Under the pieces are notes generated by a model that did no database searches, was not told the origin of the DNA, and saw nothing but the letters and a program-made list of their open reading frames with translations. Of a stretch of DNA of 64,000 bases, positions 37,607 through 46,571 are shown piece by piece (the stretch's first letter is position 1; every line of letters starts with the position of its first letter). Source of the DNA: Dyella mobilis (GTDB lineage Bacteria; Pseudomonadota; Gammaproteobacteria; Xanthomonadales; Rhodanobacteraceae); contig NZ_JADIKF010000040.1 of NCBI RefSeq assembly GCF_016904945.1, forward strand, positions 1,463,806 to 1,527,805, read 5' to 3'. A program made the translations under genes and the position numbers.

Positions 37607-37866
37607 CCACGCAGGTCCGTCCAGCAAACCGTCCACCGCTTTCAACGCGCGAGCCCCTGTTCGCTCTATGCCCCCCGCTACAGGCCCGCATGCGCCAAGT
37701 CCGGGCGGGCGAGCAGGTCCGTAACGTCTTTTCAGCCAAGCGCATGATAAGCCAAGGTGGATCGGCAGACCCGAAGTCCTGGGCTTCACACCCGTTTCAC
37801 GCCGGAATACGTGCCATGGTCCATCGCGCACGCGGCGCCATGGATAACCGGCGGGAGGATTCCAGC

Positions 37867-38163
37867 ATGGGTTACAAGACACCTCCGCTTCATCGCGGAA
37901 TCCATCCCATGAAGATGAACTGGCTGTGGCGACTGACCTGCGACGTCGGCCACGTCGGCGTCGACGAAGTTGTCTCGGCGCTGGCCAAGGCCGACGTTCG
38001 AGTCGAGCGCAAGCGCGCGCAAGGGTGGCTCAAGTCGGAGGGCGAGGACGGCTACTTTCCGCTGACCATCGCAGAGCTGGAACAAAACCTGCGCGCGCTG
38101 CAGGCGTCCCGCTCCGATCCGCTCCCTCACGAAGCGGACAACGACTCGACCGAGCAGCCTTAG
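37867..38163 (+). CDS. small DUF1456-like protein
   Basis: A 98-residue cytoplasmic protein. VDEVVSALAKADVRVERKR followed by WLKSEGEDGYFPL resembles one half of the YehS/DUF1456 fold, small bacterial proteins of unknown function. The family assignment is tentative. GGGAGGA lies 7 nt before the ATG at 37867, so this start is well supported; the ATG at 37909 is an alternative. Its stop overlaps the leftward amino-acid permease gene by four bases on the opposite strand. Confidence 0.55.
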   Translation: MGYKTPPLHRGIHPMKMNWLWRLTCDVGHVGVDEVVSALAKADVRVERKRAQGWLKSEGEDGYFPLTIAELEQNLRALQASRSDPLPHEADNDSTEQP

Positions 38164-39494
38164 GTACTTGTCCGGCGCTTCTCCGAACGCCGCCACAGCG
38201 CGTACACCGGGATGCCGCAGGCAATGATCACCAGGCTCATGCCGGCATCGCCGGGCGTGTTGATCGCGGTGGCGACGATCACGCAGGACACGGTGCAGAC
38301 GAAGACAAGCGGCAGCAGCGGATACAGCGGTACGCGGTACGGCAAAGGTTGGTCGGCAAAATGGCGGCGATACCAGAACAGCGTGGCGATGCCGAAGGCA
38401 TGGCCGAGCCATTCGCCCACCGTGGTGTAATCCAGCAACTGGTTGAAGCTGCCGGACAGGGTCAGCACGATCGCCCAGACGCCCAGCACCGCCAACGCGA
38501 TCTGCGGAGCGCGATAGCGCGAGTCGATCTGTCCGACCGCGCGAAAAAACATGCGGTCGGCGCCCATCGTCTGCAGCACGCGCGCACCGCCCGCGATGGC
38601 GATGCTGCAATAACCGAAGGTGGAACAGGCGATGCCGATAGCCATGATCATGGCACCGTGCGAGCCGAACACGCGGCTCATCACATCGGCGGCCGGCGCG
38701 ATGCTCGATGCCAGCCCCGCGTGCCCCAAGCCGACCAGGTAGGCCACATTCACCAGCAGATAGCACAACACCACGCCGGTCATGCCCAGCGCCAGCGCAC
38801 GCGGCAAGGTGCGTTGCGGGTCGCGCACTTCACCAGCCATATCGTTGAGATAGTGGAAGCCGCCATAGGCAAACAGCACCGGCAGCAAGGCGCCGATCCA
38901 CGCACCGGGCGGCACCGGATGCGCCACATCCACCTCCGCGACGCTCCCCAGATGCCCATGCGCCATCGCCAGCCCCACCACGATCAGCATCGTGATCGCC
39001 GCCAGCTTCAACACGGTAAACAGGTTCTGCATCCACGCACCGGCGCGAATGCCGAAGAAATTCACGCCGACGATAAAGGCGATCGCGCCCACTGCGAACG
39101 GCTTCACCCACAAGCCCGGCAAGCCGGCGGCGCGGCAAGCGTAGTCGGCAAAGGTCGTGGCCACGGCCGCAACGCTGCCTGGGTAATTGATCAGCGCCAT
39201 GGTCCAGCCGAACAGGAAGGCAGGCAGCGGACCGAAGGCTTCGCGCAGGTAGATGTAGATGCCGCCCGCCTGCGGCCTGCGCGCACCGAGTTCGGCGTAA
39301 CAGAGCACGCCAGTCAGGGTGAGCAGGCCGCCGATCGCCCACAGCGCCAGCAAGGGCAGGCCCGAAGCGGTGCGCTCGGCCACGGTGGCTGGGGTGCGGA
39401 AGATGCCGCCGCCGATCACGCCGCCGACGACAATCGCCGCGCCGTCCCAAATGCCCAGCCGCCGAAGATAGGAGTTCGAGTTGGTATCAGTCAT
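38160..39494 (-). CDS. APC-superfamily amino-acid permease
   Basis: A 444-residue transporter with twelve helices and the APC signature GGVIGGGIFRTPATVAER in helix 1, then GIYIYLREAFGPLPAFLFGW. Members exchange or import amino acids or polyamines; the substrate is unknown. The conserved helix-6 region (VLFAYGGFHYLNDMAGEV) is present. It is preceded by no visible operon partner: a DJ-1/PfpI gene lies 44 nt upstream in the same direction. Confidence 0.9.
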   Translation of the reverse strand: MTDTNSNSYLRRLGIWDGAAIVVGGVIGGGIFRTPATVAERTASGLPLLALWAIGGLLTLTGVLCYAELGARRPQAGGIYIYLREAFGPLPAFLFGWTMALINYPGSVAAVATTFADYACRAAGLPGLWVKPFAVGAIAFIVGVNFFGIRAGAWMQNLFTVLKLAAITMLIVVGLAMAHGHLGSVAEVDVAHPVPPGAWIGALLPVLFAYGGFHYLNDMAGEVRDPQRTLPRALALGMTGVVLCYLLVNVAYLVGLGHAGLASSIAPAADVMSRVFGSHGAMIMAIGIACSTFGYCSIAIAGGARVLQTMGADRMFFRAVGQIDSRYRAPQIALAVLGVWAIVLTLSGSFNQLLDYTTVGEWLGHAFGIATLFWYRRHFADQPLPYRVPLYPLLPLVFVCTVSCVIVATAINTPGDAGMSLVIIACGIPVYALWRRSEKRRTST

Positions 39495-39537
39495 AGATGC
39501 CGACAGTAACCTGAGTCGGCACCGATTGTCTGGTGAC

Positions 39538-40230
39538 CTATGGCCCTAGCGATCCACCCAGCAAAGCCAACACCGCCTGCGCGGCCGCCACCGACGATGC
39601 CGGATTCTGGCCGGTGATCAGCTTGCCCTCGGTGATCGCGTACGACTGCCAATTGTCCTTCTTGGAGTAACGGCCGCCGTTGGCCTTGAGCATGTCTTCG
39701 ACCAGGAAGGGCACGATCTTGGTGAGGCCCACGGCATCTTCTTCGCTGTTGCTGAAGCCGGTGACCGCTTTGCCCTTCACCAGCGGCTCACCGTCGGCGC
39801 CGCGCGTGTGGCGGAAGATGGCCGGCGCGTGGCAGACCGCACCCAATGGCGTGCCCGCCGCGTAAGTGCGTTCGACCAACGCAATGGAATCCTTGTCTTC
39901 GGCCAGATCCCACAGCGGGCCGTGGCCGCCCGGATAAAACACGGCGTCGTATTCGCCCTTGGCGGCATCGGCGAGCTTGAGCGTGGTAGCCAGCGCCTTG
40001 GTCGCGGCAGCATCGGCGTGAAAGCGCTTGGTGGCTTCGGTTTGCGAATCGGGTTCGTCGCTGCGGGGATCGAGCGGCGGCTGCCCGCCCTTGGGCGAAG
40101 CCAGCACGATCTCGGCGCCGGCATCCTTGAACACGTAATACGGTGCGGCGAATTCCTCCAGCCAGAAGCCGGTCTTGTGATCCGTGTTGCCGAGCCGGTC
40201 GTGCGAAGTCAGAACCATCAGAATTTTCAT
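39538..40230 (-). CDS. DJ-1/PfpI-family protein (type 1 glutamine amidotransferase-like)
   Basis: A 230-residue cytoplasmic protein of the DJ-1/PfpI superfamily, with the nucleophile elbow AVCHAP and an acidic residue early in the fold (GFWLEEFAAPY). The form matches Hsp31-like proteins that hydrate methylglyoxal (glyoxalase III activity) or act as chaperones. The ATG at 40230 has AAGGAGTGATCG upstream. It may share a transcript with the permease gene 44 nt downstream. Confidence 0.88.
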   Translation of the reverse strand: MKILMVLTSHDRLGNTDHKTGFWLEEFAAPYYVFKDAGAEIVLASPKGGQPPLDPRSDEPDSQTEATKRFHADAAATKALATTLKLADAAKGEYDAVFYPGGHGPLWDLAEDKDSIALVERTYAAGTPLGAVCHAPAIFRHTRGADGEPLVKGKAVTGFSNSEEDAVGLTKIVPFLVEDMLKANGGRYSKKDNWQSYAITEGKLITGQNPASSVAAAQAVLALLGGSLGP

Positions 40231-40556
40231 CGATCACTCCTTGAGTAAAAAGCGCGCCCCGATCAGCGCCCACGTGGAGGGTGATGTAAGGATGCCTAGG
40301 GCAAGCATTCCGGAGCATCGGGCACCAGCCACCGATGATCGCACCCGGCACGATGCATCGGCGTGAAGTGACCAATGTCCCATTGACACCCCAAGGCGTC
40401 GCTCCGGATACTCGCCCCCGTTACGCGCCATGACCCGCTTTGGCTGGCGCATCGGCCCCGAGGGGTGCTGCAACGGACATCGCGTCCGCTACGCTCGGTC
40501 CGGCCGACCACCCACAACGTCAAAGGGCGCCCACCCCAGTTACTGGAGGTGTTCGC
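40231..40556. other. divergent intergenic region upstream of the ATP-grasp operon
   Basis: 326 bp between divergent DJ-1 and ATP-grasp genes. A plausible sigma-70 promoter reads rightward: TTGACA at 40383-40388, an 18-nt spacer, and GATACT at 40407-40412. That would give a 5' leader of about 140 nt before the ATP-grasp start. I see no gene or riboswitch-like structure in it. Confidence 0.35.
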
Positions 40557-41483
40557 ATGTCTTTGTCTCATTCCGGTTTTCGCCTTGCCATCGCCACCTG
40601 CGCGCAGTTTCCGCAGGTCTACCCGGACGACGCGTACTTCGTTACGCAGTTGGAACAGCTTGGCATAACACCCACCGTTTGCATCTGGAACGACCCGGCG
40701 GTGGACTGGGGCGCCTTCGATGCCGTGCTGATCCGCACGATTTGGGATTATTTCCGGCATTACACGGCCTTTCTTGCCTGGCTCGATACGCTCGACCGGC
40801 TGCACGTACCGGCCATTCACGATACGCACCTGATCCGATGGAACACCGACAAGCGCTATCTGCTGGAGTTGGAGCGCGCCGGCGTGGCGATCATTCCCAC
40901 GCGCATTGCGCCCGCCGGGCAGCTTGCGCAAATCGTGCATACCGCCGTGGATGACGAACTGGTGATCAAGCCCGCCGTCAGCGGAGGCGCCTGGCATACC
41001 GTGCGCGGCACGCGCGGTACCGCGGCGTTCGAGCAAGCGCTGGCGGGTCTCCCCGCGGACCTGGATTTCCTGGTACAGCCGTTCGTGCCCGAGATCGCCG
41101 CGCACGGCGAGTGGTCCCTGCTCTACTTCGGCGGCCGCTACAGCCACGCCGTGCTCAAACGCCCCGCCAGCGGCGATTACCGCGTGCAGCAGGAGCACGG
41201 CGGCAGCACCGCCCTGGCGGTTCCGGATGCGGCCATCGTGCAGGCCGCGGATAAAGCCCTGGCGACGACTTCGGCCCTGTGGCATTGCGAGCTGGACTAT
41301 GCCCGCGTGGACGGCGTGGTGATGAACGGACACTTCCACATCATGGAGCTGGAACTGACCGAGCCGCAGCTGTTCATGTCGATAAAGCCGGATGCCGCCG
41401 AGCGCTTTGCGGCACGTGTGCTCGAACGCCTACAGGGGCTGAGCGGCTCGCGCGGCACTGCACGAAGCGGCACGACGCCCTAG
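40557..41483 (+). CDS. ATP-grasp domain protein of unknown substrate
   Basis: A 308-residue ligase-like protein. The N-terminal lobe contains LIRTIWDYFRHYTAFLAW; the ATP-grasp core has ELVIKPAVSGGAWHT (P-loop-like Lys and Gly stretch), FLVQPFVPEIAAHGEWSLLYFGG and a C-terminal Mg-binding MELELTEPQLF. This places it near RimK/glutathione synthetase-type enzymes that join carboxylates to amines. GGAGGTGTTCGC precedes the ATG at 40557. dinB follows 30 nt later, so they are probably co-transcribed. Confidence 0.85.
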   Translation: MSLSHSGFRLAIATCAQFPQVYPDDAYFVTQLEQLGITPTVCIWNDPAVDWGAFDAVLIRTIWDYFRHYTAFLAWLDTLDRLHVPAIHDTHLIRWNTDKRYLLELERAGVAIIPTRIAPAGQLAQIVHTAVDDELVIKPAVSGGAWHTVRGTRGTAAFEQALAGLPADLDFLVQPFVPEIAAHGEWSLLYFGGRYSHAVLKRPASGDYRVQQEHGGSTALAVPDAAIVQAADKALATTSALWHCELDYARVDGVVMNGHFHIMELELTEPQLFMSIKPDAAERFAARVLERLQGLSGSRGTARSGTTP

Positions 41484-41513
41484 AATCGGTTCGTCATCCC
41501 ACCATGCACAGCC

Positions 41514-42620
41514 GTGCCCACCCCACCATCACGCAAAATTTTGCACGTCGACATGGACGCGTTCTACGCGTCGGTCGAGCAGCGCGACGATCCGTCGTTG
41601 CGTGGCAAGCCCGTGGTGGTGGCGTGGCGCGGCGCGCGCTCGGTGGTGTGCGCGGCCAGTTATGAAGCACGCAAGTTCGGCGTGCGCTCCGCCATGCCGG
41701 CCGTGCGCGCCGAACGACTGTGCCCGCAGGCGGTGTTCGTGCCGCCGGATTTCGTGCGCTACAAAGCGGTATCGCGGCAGGTGCGCGAGATCTTCGCGCG
41801 CCACACCGACCTGATCGAACCGCTGTCATTGGACGAGGCGTATCTCGACGTCACGGTCACCAAGACCGGCCTGCCTTCTGCGACCGCCACGGCAGAGGCG
41901 ATTCGCACGGCGATCCGCGAAGAGACGCAGCTCACCGCATCCGCAGGCGTGGCGCCGAATAAATTCCTGGCGAAGATCGCTTCCGACTGGAACAAACCCG
42001 ATGGATTGTTCGTGGTACGCCCACACCAGGTGATGGCCTTTCTCGCGCCACTCCCCGTTGGGCGCCTGCCCGGCGTGGGCAAGGTGATGGAGGCGAAGCT
42101 GGAGGCATTGGGCCTCAAGACGGTGAGCGATCTGCGCGCCCTGTCCGAACTGGAAATGGAGCAACGTTTCGGCCGCTGGGGCGTGCGCCTGCACGAACTG
42201 TCGCTGGGTATCGACGACCATGCCGTGCAGCCCAACCAGCTCACCTTGCAGGTGTCATCCGAAGATACCTTCGAGCACGACCTCACGCTGGACGAACTCG
42301 AACCGCACATCCGCTACCTGGCCGCAAAAACCTGGGCCGCACACCAGCGCGAAGTGCAACGTGGCCGCGTGGCGCGCACCGTGGTGCTGAAACTGAAAAC
42401 CTCCGATTTCCACACCCTCACCCGCAGCCTCACCCCTTCCGTGCATCCGCGCTCGGCGGAAGAACTGGCCGACGTGGCCTGCGCCTTGCGCGCACGCGTC
42501 GAGCGCCCCGCCGACAGCCGCTATCGCCTGGTGGGCGTGGGACTTTCCGGCTTCGTGGATCAGGACAGTTTCGTGGTGCAGGAGGACCTGTTTGAATCAC
42601 TCGCGGCGCCGCCTACGTGA
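41514..42620 (+). CDS. dinB: DNA polymerase IV
   Basis: Y-family translesion polymerase. The 368-residue product has active-site motifs HVDMDAFYASVE and SLDEAYLDV, the helix-hairpin-helix LPGVGKVMEAKLEALG and a C-terminal clamp-binding motif QEDLF. The start is GTG at 41514. The last four bases overlap the GTG start of the alpha-glucuronidase gene. No LexA-like palindrome is apparent just upstream, so SOS control from its own promoter is not evident; it may rely on the ATP-grasp promoter. Confidence 0.96.
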   Translation: MPTPPSRKILHVDMDAFYASVEQRDDPSLRGKPVVVAWRGARSVVCAASYEARKFGVRSAMPAVRAERLCPQAVFVPPDFVRYKAVSRQVREIFARHTDLIEPLSLDEAYLDVTVTKTGLPSATATAEAIRTAIREETQLTASAGVAPNKFLAKIASDWNKPDGLFVVRPHQVMAFLAPLPVGRLPGVGKVMEAKLEALGLKTVSDLRALSELEMEQRFGRWGVRLHELSLGIDDHAVQPNQLTLQVSSEDTFEHDLTLDELEPHIRYLAAKTWAAHQREVQRGRVARTVVLKLKTSDFHTLTRSLTPSVHPRSAEELADVACALRARVERPADSRYRLVGVGLSGFVDQDSFVVQEDLFESLAAPPT

Positions 42621-44785
42621 AGCCGATGCGCGCCTGCATCGCGTTTGCCGTGATCCTGCTCACGATGGCATGCGCAGGATGGGCGCGTGCCGAAGACGGT
42701 TACGACCTGTGGCTGCGCTATCGTCCACTGCCCCCGGCACAGATGAAGCTTTACGGCGGCCGGGCGTCCCAATTGGTGCTTGCCGCCGACACACCCACCC
42801 AGCGCGCGACCCGGGATGAGTTGCAACGTGGATTGAGTGGATTGCTCGGGCGCGACATTCCCCTCACCCAAACCGTGTTGCACGATGGTGCAATTGTCGT
42901 CGGCACAGCCGCGTCTTCGCCACTGATCGCCCGGCTGCACTGGGATACCAGGAACCTGGGCAGTGAAGGCTATCTCATCCGCAGCGCAGTGATCGACGGA
43001 CACGCCGCCACCGCCATCGTCGGCAACAGCGATATCGGCGCACTGTATGGTGCCTTCCGCTTTCTGCGCCTGCTGCAAACCGGGCAACACATCGATCGAC
43101 TCGACCTGCACGATGCACCGCATTTGACCTTGCGCGTGCTCGACCACTGGGATTATCTCAACGGCCAGGTGGAGCGCGGCTATGCCGGCGCTTCGATCTG
43201 GGACTGGTGGAAGCTGCCCGACTGGCGCGATCCGCGCTATACCGACTATGCACGCGCCAATGCATCGATCGGCATCAACGGCAGCGTGCTCAACGATGTC
43301 GCCGGCGGTGCGACCATTCTCACGCCCACCTATCTGCAAAAAGTGGCGGCGCTGGCGGATGTATTCAGGCCCTACGGCATTCGCGTATACCTGAGCATCC
43401 GCTTCAGCGCACCGATTGAAATCGGCGGATTGAAAACCGCCGATCCGCTCGACCCGCAGGTGCGCGCCTGGTGGCGTGCCAAGGCCGACGAAATCTACCG
43501 CCTGATTCCAGACTTCGGCGGCTTCCTGGTCAAGGCCAATTCCGAAGGCCAGCCCGGTCCGGCCGATTACGGTCGCACGCATGCCGATGGCGCCAACGTG
43601 CTGGCCGACGCCCTGGCACCGCACGGCGGCGTGGTGATGTGGCGCGCCTTTGTGTATTCGCAGGCAAATCCGGAAGATCGCGCCAAGCAGGCTTACGATG
43701 CGTTCAAGCCGCTCGACGGGCAATTTCGCGCCAATGTGCTGGTGCAGGTAAAGAACGGCCCGATCGATTTCCAACCGCGCGAGCCTTTTCATCCGCTGTT
43801 CGGCGCCATGCCGAAGACGCCGCTGATGATGGAATTCGAAATCACCAAGGAATACCTCGGCTTCGCCACGCACCTGGTCTACCTCGGCCCGGTGTATGAA
43901 GAAGTGCTGTCGTCCGACACCATGACGCACGGCAAAGGCTCCACCGTGGCCAAGGTGATCGACGGTTCGCTGGAGGGCCATCGCCTGACCGGCATGGCCG
44001 GCGATGCCAACATCGGCACGGACCGCGACTGGTGCGGCTCGGATTTCAATCAGGCCAACTGGTACGTCTTCGGCCGTCTCGCGTGGAACCCGTCGCAGTC
44101 ATCGCGAACCATTGCCGAAGAATGGGTGCGCATGACCTTCAGCAACGACGACGCCTTCGTCAAACCCGTGGTCGACATGATGATGGGTTCGCGCGAAGCC
44201 GCCGTCGACTACATGACACCGCTTGGCCTGGTGCACTTGATGGGCCCCGGTCATCACTATGGGCCGGCACCCTGGGATGCCAGCGAAGCCGAAGCCGATT
44301 GGCGGCCGGTCTACTACCACCGCGCCGACAAGCAAGGCATCGGCTTTGATCGCACCCGCAGCGGTAGCGACGCGGCAGCGCAATATGCACCGCCAGTAGC
44401 CGCACAGTTCAGCGACATCCAGCAAACGCCCGAGCGCTTCCTGCTCTACTTCCACCACGTCCCTTGGGACTATCGCATGCGCTCCGGCCAGACCCTCTGG
44501 TATGAGCTGGTGGCGCACTACGCGCAAGGCGTGGAAGACGTAAAGCGGATGCGCGAAACCTGGCGCGGCCTGCACGGCTACGTCGACGAGCAGCGCTACC
44601 AGCAGACCGCCAGCTTCCTCGCGATCCAGGAAAAGGAAGCGCAGTGGTGGCGCGATGCCTGTATCGCCTATTTCCAGAGCATCTCCGGCCAGCCCCTGCC
44701 ACCGGGCTATGCGCCGCCCGAGCATTCGCTCAAGTATTACCAGTCGCTTTCCTTCCCCTATGTGCCGGGCTTTTCTTCCTGGTGA
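42617..44785 (+). CDS. GH67 alpha-glucuronidase
   Basis: Removes 4-O-methylglucuronic acid from xylo-oligosaccharides. The 722-residue product has an N-terminal signal (AFAVILLTMACAGWARA), so it is probably periplasmic. Catalytic residues by comparison with GH67 are Glu310 (acid, KANSEGQPGP), Asp384 (NGPIDFQ) and Glu412 (ITKEYLG); spacing agrees with the Cellvibrio enzyme. It starts at a GTG overlapping dinB (GTGA), an unexpected partner because no xylan genes are nearby. The ribosome site is in the dinB 3' end. Confidence 0.93.
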   Translation: MKPMRACIAFAVILLTMACAGWARAEDGYDLWLRYRPLPPAQMKLYGGRASQLVLAADTPTQRATRDELQRGLSGLLGRDIPLTQTVLHDGAIVVGTAASSPLIARLHWDTRNLGSEGYLIRSAVIDGHAATAIVGNSDIGALYGAFRFLRLLQTGQHIDRLDLHDAPHLTLRVLDHWDYLNGQVERGYAGASIWDWWKLPDWRDPRYTDYARANASIGINGSVLNDVAGGATILTPTYLQKVAALADVFRPYGIRVYLSIRFSAPIEIGGLKTADPLDPQVRAWWRAKADEIYRLIPDFGGFLVKANSEGQPGPADYGRTHADGANVLADALAPHGGVVMWRAFVYSQANPEDRAKQAYDAFKPLDGQFRANVLVQVKNGPIDFQPREPFHPLFGAMPKTPLMMEFEITKEYLGFATHLVYLGPVYEEVLSSDTMTHGKGSTVAKVIDGSLEGHRLTGMAGDANIGTDRDWCGSDFNQANWYVFGRLAWNPSQSSRTIAEEWVRMTFSNDDAFVKPVVDMMMGSREAAVDYMTPLGLVHLMGPGHHYGPAPWDASEAEADWRPVYYHRADKQGIGFDRTRSGSDAAAQYAPPVAAQFSDIQQTPERFLLYFHHVPWDYRMRSGQTLWYELVAHYAQGVEDVKRMRETWRGLHGYVDEQRYQQTASFLAIQEKEAQWWRDACIAYFQSISGQPLPPGYAPPEHSLKYYQSLSFPYVPGFSSW

Positions 44786-44858
44786 GCTTGCGGTTTCACT
44801 TTCCGCGCAGCGCCCAGACTGGTTACGCTTGCACCTGTCCCGCCCAGTGGTTGCCGCC

Positions 44859-45554
44859 ATGCATCTCGAATTGCCCGAAACGCAAATGAAATCGCTGAAA
44901 GACGCGCTCAAGCACTATCTGATGATCGTGCTCAGCATCCTCACGGCCTTGGGGTTGGAAGCCTGGATCGAACATGCGCATCACAAACATGCGGCGGAGG
45001 CGGCCAGCGCACAGATCGACACGGAAATCCGCGCCAATCTGGCCGAGGTTAACAGCGCACTGGCGGAAGATGCCCAACGTGCGCAAATGCTGGCGAAGAT
45101 TCGCGACGGCCTGGAGCGGGACCTGAAAGCCAATACGCCGGATGCCGTGATGGTGCAACACATCATGGCCGAGACAGGCAATCTGGCCGAAAGCCCCAAC
45201 GATATCTCTCATCTCAACCTGCGTTGGCCCACCCTGCGTCAGGAGGCCTGGGACGTGGCGGTGGCGAACCAGTCGGTCAGCTGGATCGACGACAAGCGCA
45301 TGTACGCTTACTCCGCCGCCTATGCCAACCAGCGCCAGACCAACAGCAATTTTACGGCGAACCTTGCGCTGACCATGAACGGTCCCAGGATGATCGACGT
45401 CTCCACCGACTTGCGCTCGGGCAACGTGCAACCGCGCGAGTTTCTGCACGTGGTGGCGCAGATGGCGGTGATGCTCGACCAAGCCAAAAACAGCCTGACC
45501 ACCTTGCAGAAGCATCTGCAGGACGCCTTGCCGGATCAGGCCGCGGGAACCTAA
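44859..45554 (+). CDS. single-pass membrane-anchored protein (paralog A)
   Basis: A 231-residue protein of no named family known to me. An N-terminal helix (YLMIVLSILTALGLEAWI) follows a short basic/amphipathic lead (MKSLKDALKH), then a long helical exposed part with AWDVAVANQSVSWI in the middle. It is clearly paralogous to the protein at 49259-49945: both share the helix region and the AWDVAVANQSVSWI motif and end in ALPDQ. It lies 73 nt after the alpha-glucuronidase gene and converges with the DUF3828 gene. The helix orientation is unclear. Confidence 0.75.
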   Translation: MHLELPETQMKSLKDALKHYLMIVLSILTALGLEAWIEHAHHKHAAEAASAQIDTEIRANLAEVNSALAEDAQRAQMLAKIRDGLERDLKANTPDAVMVQHIMAETGNLAESPNDISHLNLRWPTLRQEAWDVAVANQSVSWIDDKRMYAYSAAYANQRQTNSNFTANLALTMNGPRMIDVSTDLRSGNVQPREFLHVVAQMAVMLDQAKNSLTTLQKHLQDALPDQAAGT

Positions 45555-45565
45555 GCTTCAAACCA

Positions 45566-45589
45566 CGCGCGGACCGAATGGTCCGCGCG
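45566..45589. terminator. strong hairpin between convergent genes
   Basis: Perfect 10-bp inverted repeat CGCGCGGACC / GGTCCGCGCG with a GAAT loop between the convergent paralog-A gene and the DUF3828 gene. There is no T-run on either side, so it is a possible bidirectional, non-canonical terminator. Confidence 0.45.
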
Positions 45590-45607
45590 CCGGCCTGTCG
45601 ATTCCGG

Positions 45608-46063
45608 TTATTCGTAATCCCAGGTGTCGTCCACCTTGGTGATTTTCCAACGGCCATCCTGCTTGCGCAGGAAAACCAACACGCTGATCTTGTCCTTGGA
45701 ACCGAACGTCACCGGTACCACGACGACATCCCCGAGCGTGGTCGACGGATGCACCACCACGTTGGCAGCCCAGTCCTTCGGATCGTAATCCTGCACCTTG
45801 AGGAAATAATCGACATCGTGCGGCGGACCGGCGCGGTTGTAGACATCCTTGAGCCGGTCGACCGTCTTCTGCGACACGAATGAGTAGATGTCCTTTTCGC
45901 GCAGCGGATAGGTGTTGTCGTTGTCGTGCTTGAAAAACCACTGGTAGAAGCTGGCTACGGCAGCTTCCGGGGTGGCCGGTGCCTGCTGGGCCTGCAGCCT
46001 GGCGGGAAGCAGCCCGACGGTCATCAGCAAGACAACAACGAGCATGGAAGCAAGGCGTTTCAT
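45608..46063 (-). CDS. exported DUF3828-like protein, possible immunity protein
   Basis: A 151-residue protein with a signal peptide (LASMLVVVLLMTVGLLPARLQA), so it is probably periplasmic. The mature part has FYQWFFKHDNDNTYPLREKD, VDYFLKVQDYDPKDWAANV and the C-terminal GRWKITKVDDTWDYE, matching DUF3828-type domains (NTF2-like fold). The gene begins 9 nt after the peptidoglycan amidase gene. An exported protein right behind a cell-wall amidase is the usual layout of a type VI effector and its periplasmic immunity protein; this role is inference. Confidence 0.7.
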   Translation of the reverse strand: MKRLASMLVVVLLMTVGLLPARLQAQQAPATPEAAVASFYQWFFKHDNDNTYPLREKDIYSFVSQKTVDRLKDVYNRAGPPHDVDYFLKVQDYDPKDWAANVVVHPSTTLGDVVVVPVTFGSKDKISVLVFLRKQDGRWKITKVDDTWDYE

Positions 46064-46072
46064 GTCGCCACC

Positions 46073-46444
46073 TCAATAATGCCGGTAAATAACGTATGAA
46101 GGCTTTGCGTTTCGATAGGACGGCCCCGGATACATCCCGTGCTGTTGGATGAAATCCGACACCCAATGCGTGCCATCGAAAATCGCCATGTGACCATCGG
46201 GGTGGCCTGGTGCCGGCTGGATGACCGCGACGTCGCCTTTGACGGGCGTACCCTGCACGGACTGAAATCCCGCGGATTGCAGACTGTTTCCATAATCCTT
46301 GGCGTAGTGGGTGCGGTTCAAGGTGATGCCGCCAGCCTGGATGGCCTGGCGCACGTGCTCGGCGCACTGCCCTTTTCCGAATCCACCTACCTGGTGCTTC
46401 TGTGCGTAATCTACGGCCTTGGTTTGATTCCACATGCCGGACAT
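46073..46444 (-). CDS. BPSL0067-family peptidoglycan amidase, Tae-like effector candidate
   Basis: A 123-residue cysteine hydrolase-type protein with no signal peptide. The likely nucleophile is Cys in GKGQCAEHVRQAI and the likely His is in HPDGHMAIFDG; the C-terminal WVSDFIQQ...YPGPSYRN...PSYVIYR is the BPSL0067 signature. This family is related to NlpC/P60 and Tae amidases that cut peptidoglycan peptides. AGGAGG lies 7 nt before the ATG at 46444. It pairs with an exported DUF3828 protein, but no type VI genes are in the window, so delivery is unknown. Confidence 0.75.
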   Translation of the reverse strand: MSGMWNQTKAVDYAQKHQVGGFGKGQCAEHVRQAIQAGGITLNRTHYAKDYGNSLQSAGFQSVQGTPVKGDVAVIQPAPGHPDGHMAIFDGTHWVSDFIQQHGMYPGPSYRNAKPSYVIYRHY

Positions 46445-46542
46445 ATTCGTGCCTCCTGCGCAAATCCCGTTGATTGAAAATCCTCTCGCGTAGACGCACA
46501 TCGCGAGCCGCCGCTAGGCGTGGCCATCCACCACGCCGGGCA

Positions 46543-46571
46543 AGCATATTTTCCAATAATCGGCAATGCAA
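46543..46571 (-). promoter_or_regulatory. putative promoter of the amidase-DUF3828 pair
   Basis: On the minus strand TTGCAT (46571-46566) and TATGCT (46548-46543) are spaced by 17 nt, in unusually AT-rich DNA. The resulting leader of about 90 nt contains a GGCGTGG / CCACGCC hairpin (46517-46537) before the amidase ribosome site. Elements match sigma-70 reasonably but have not been compared with known sites. Confidence 0.35.
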
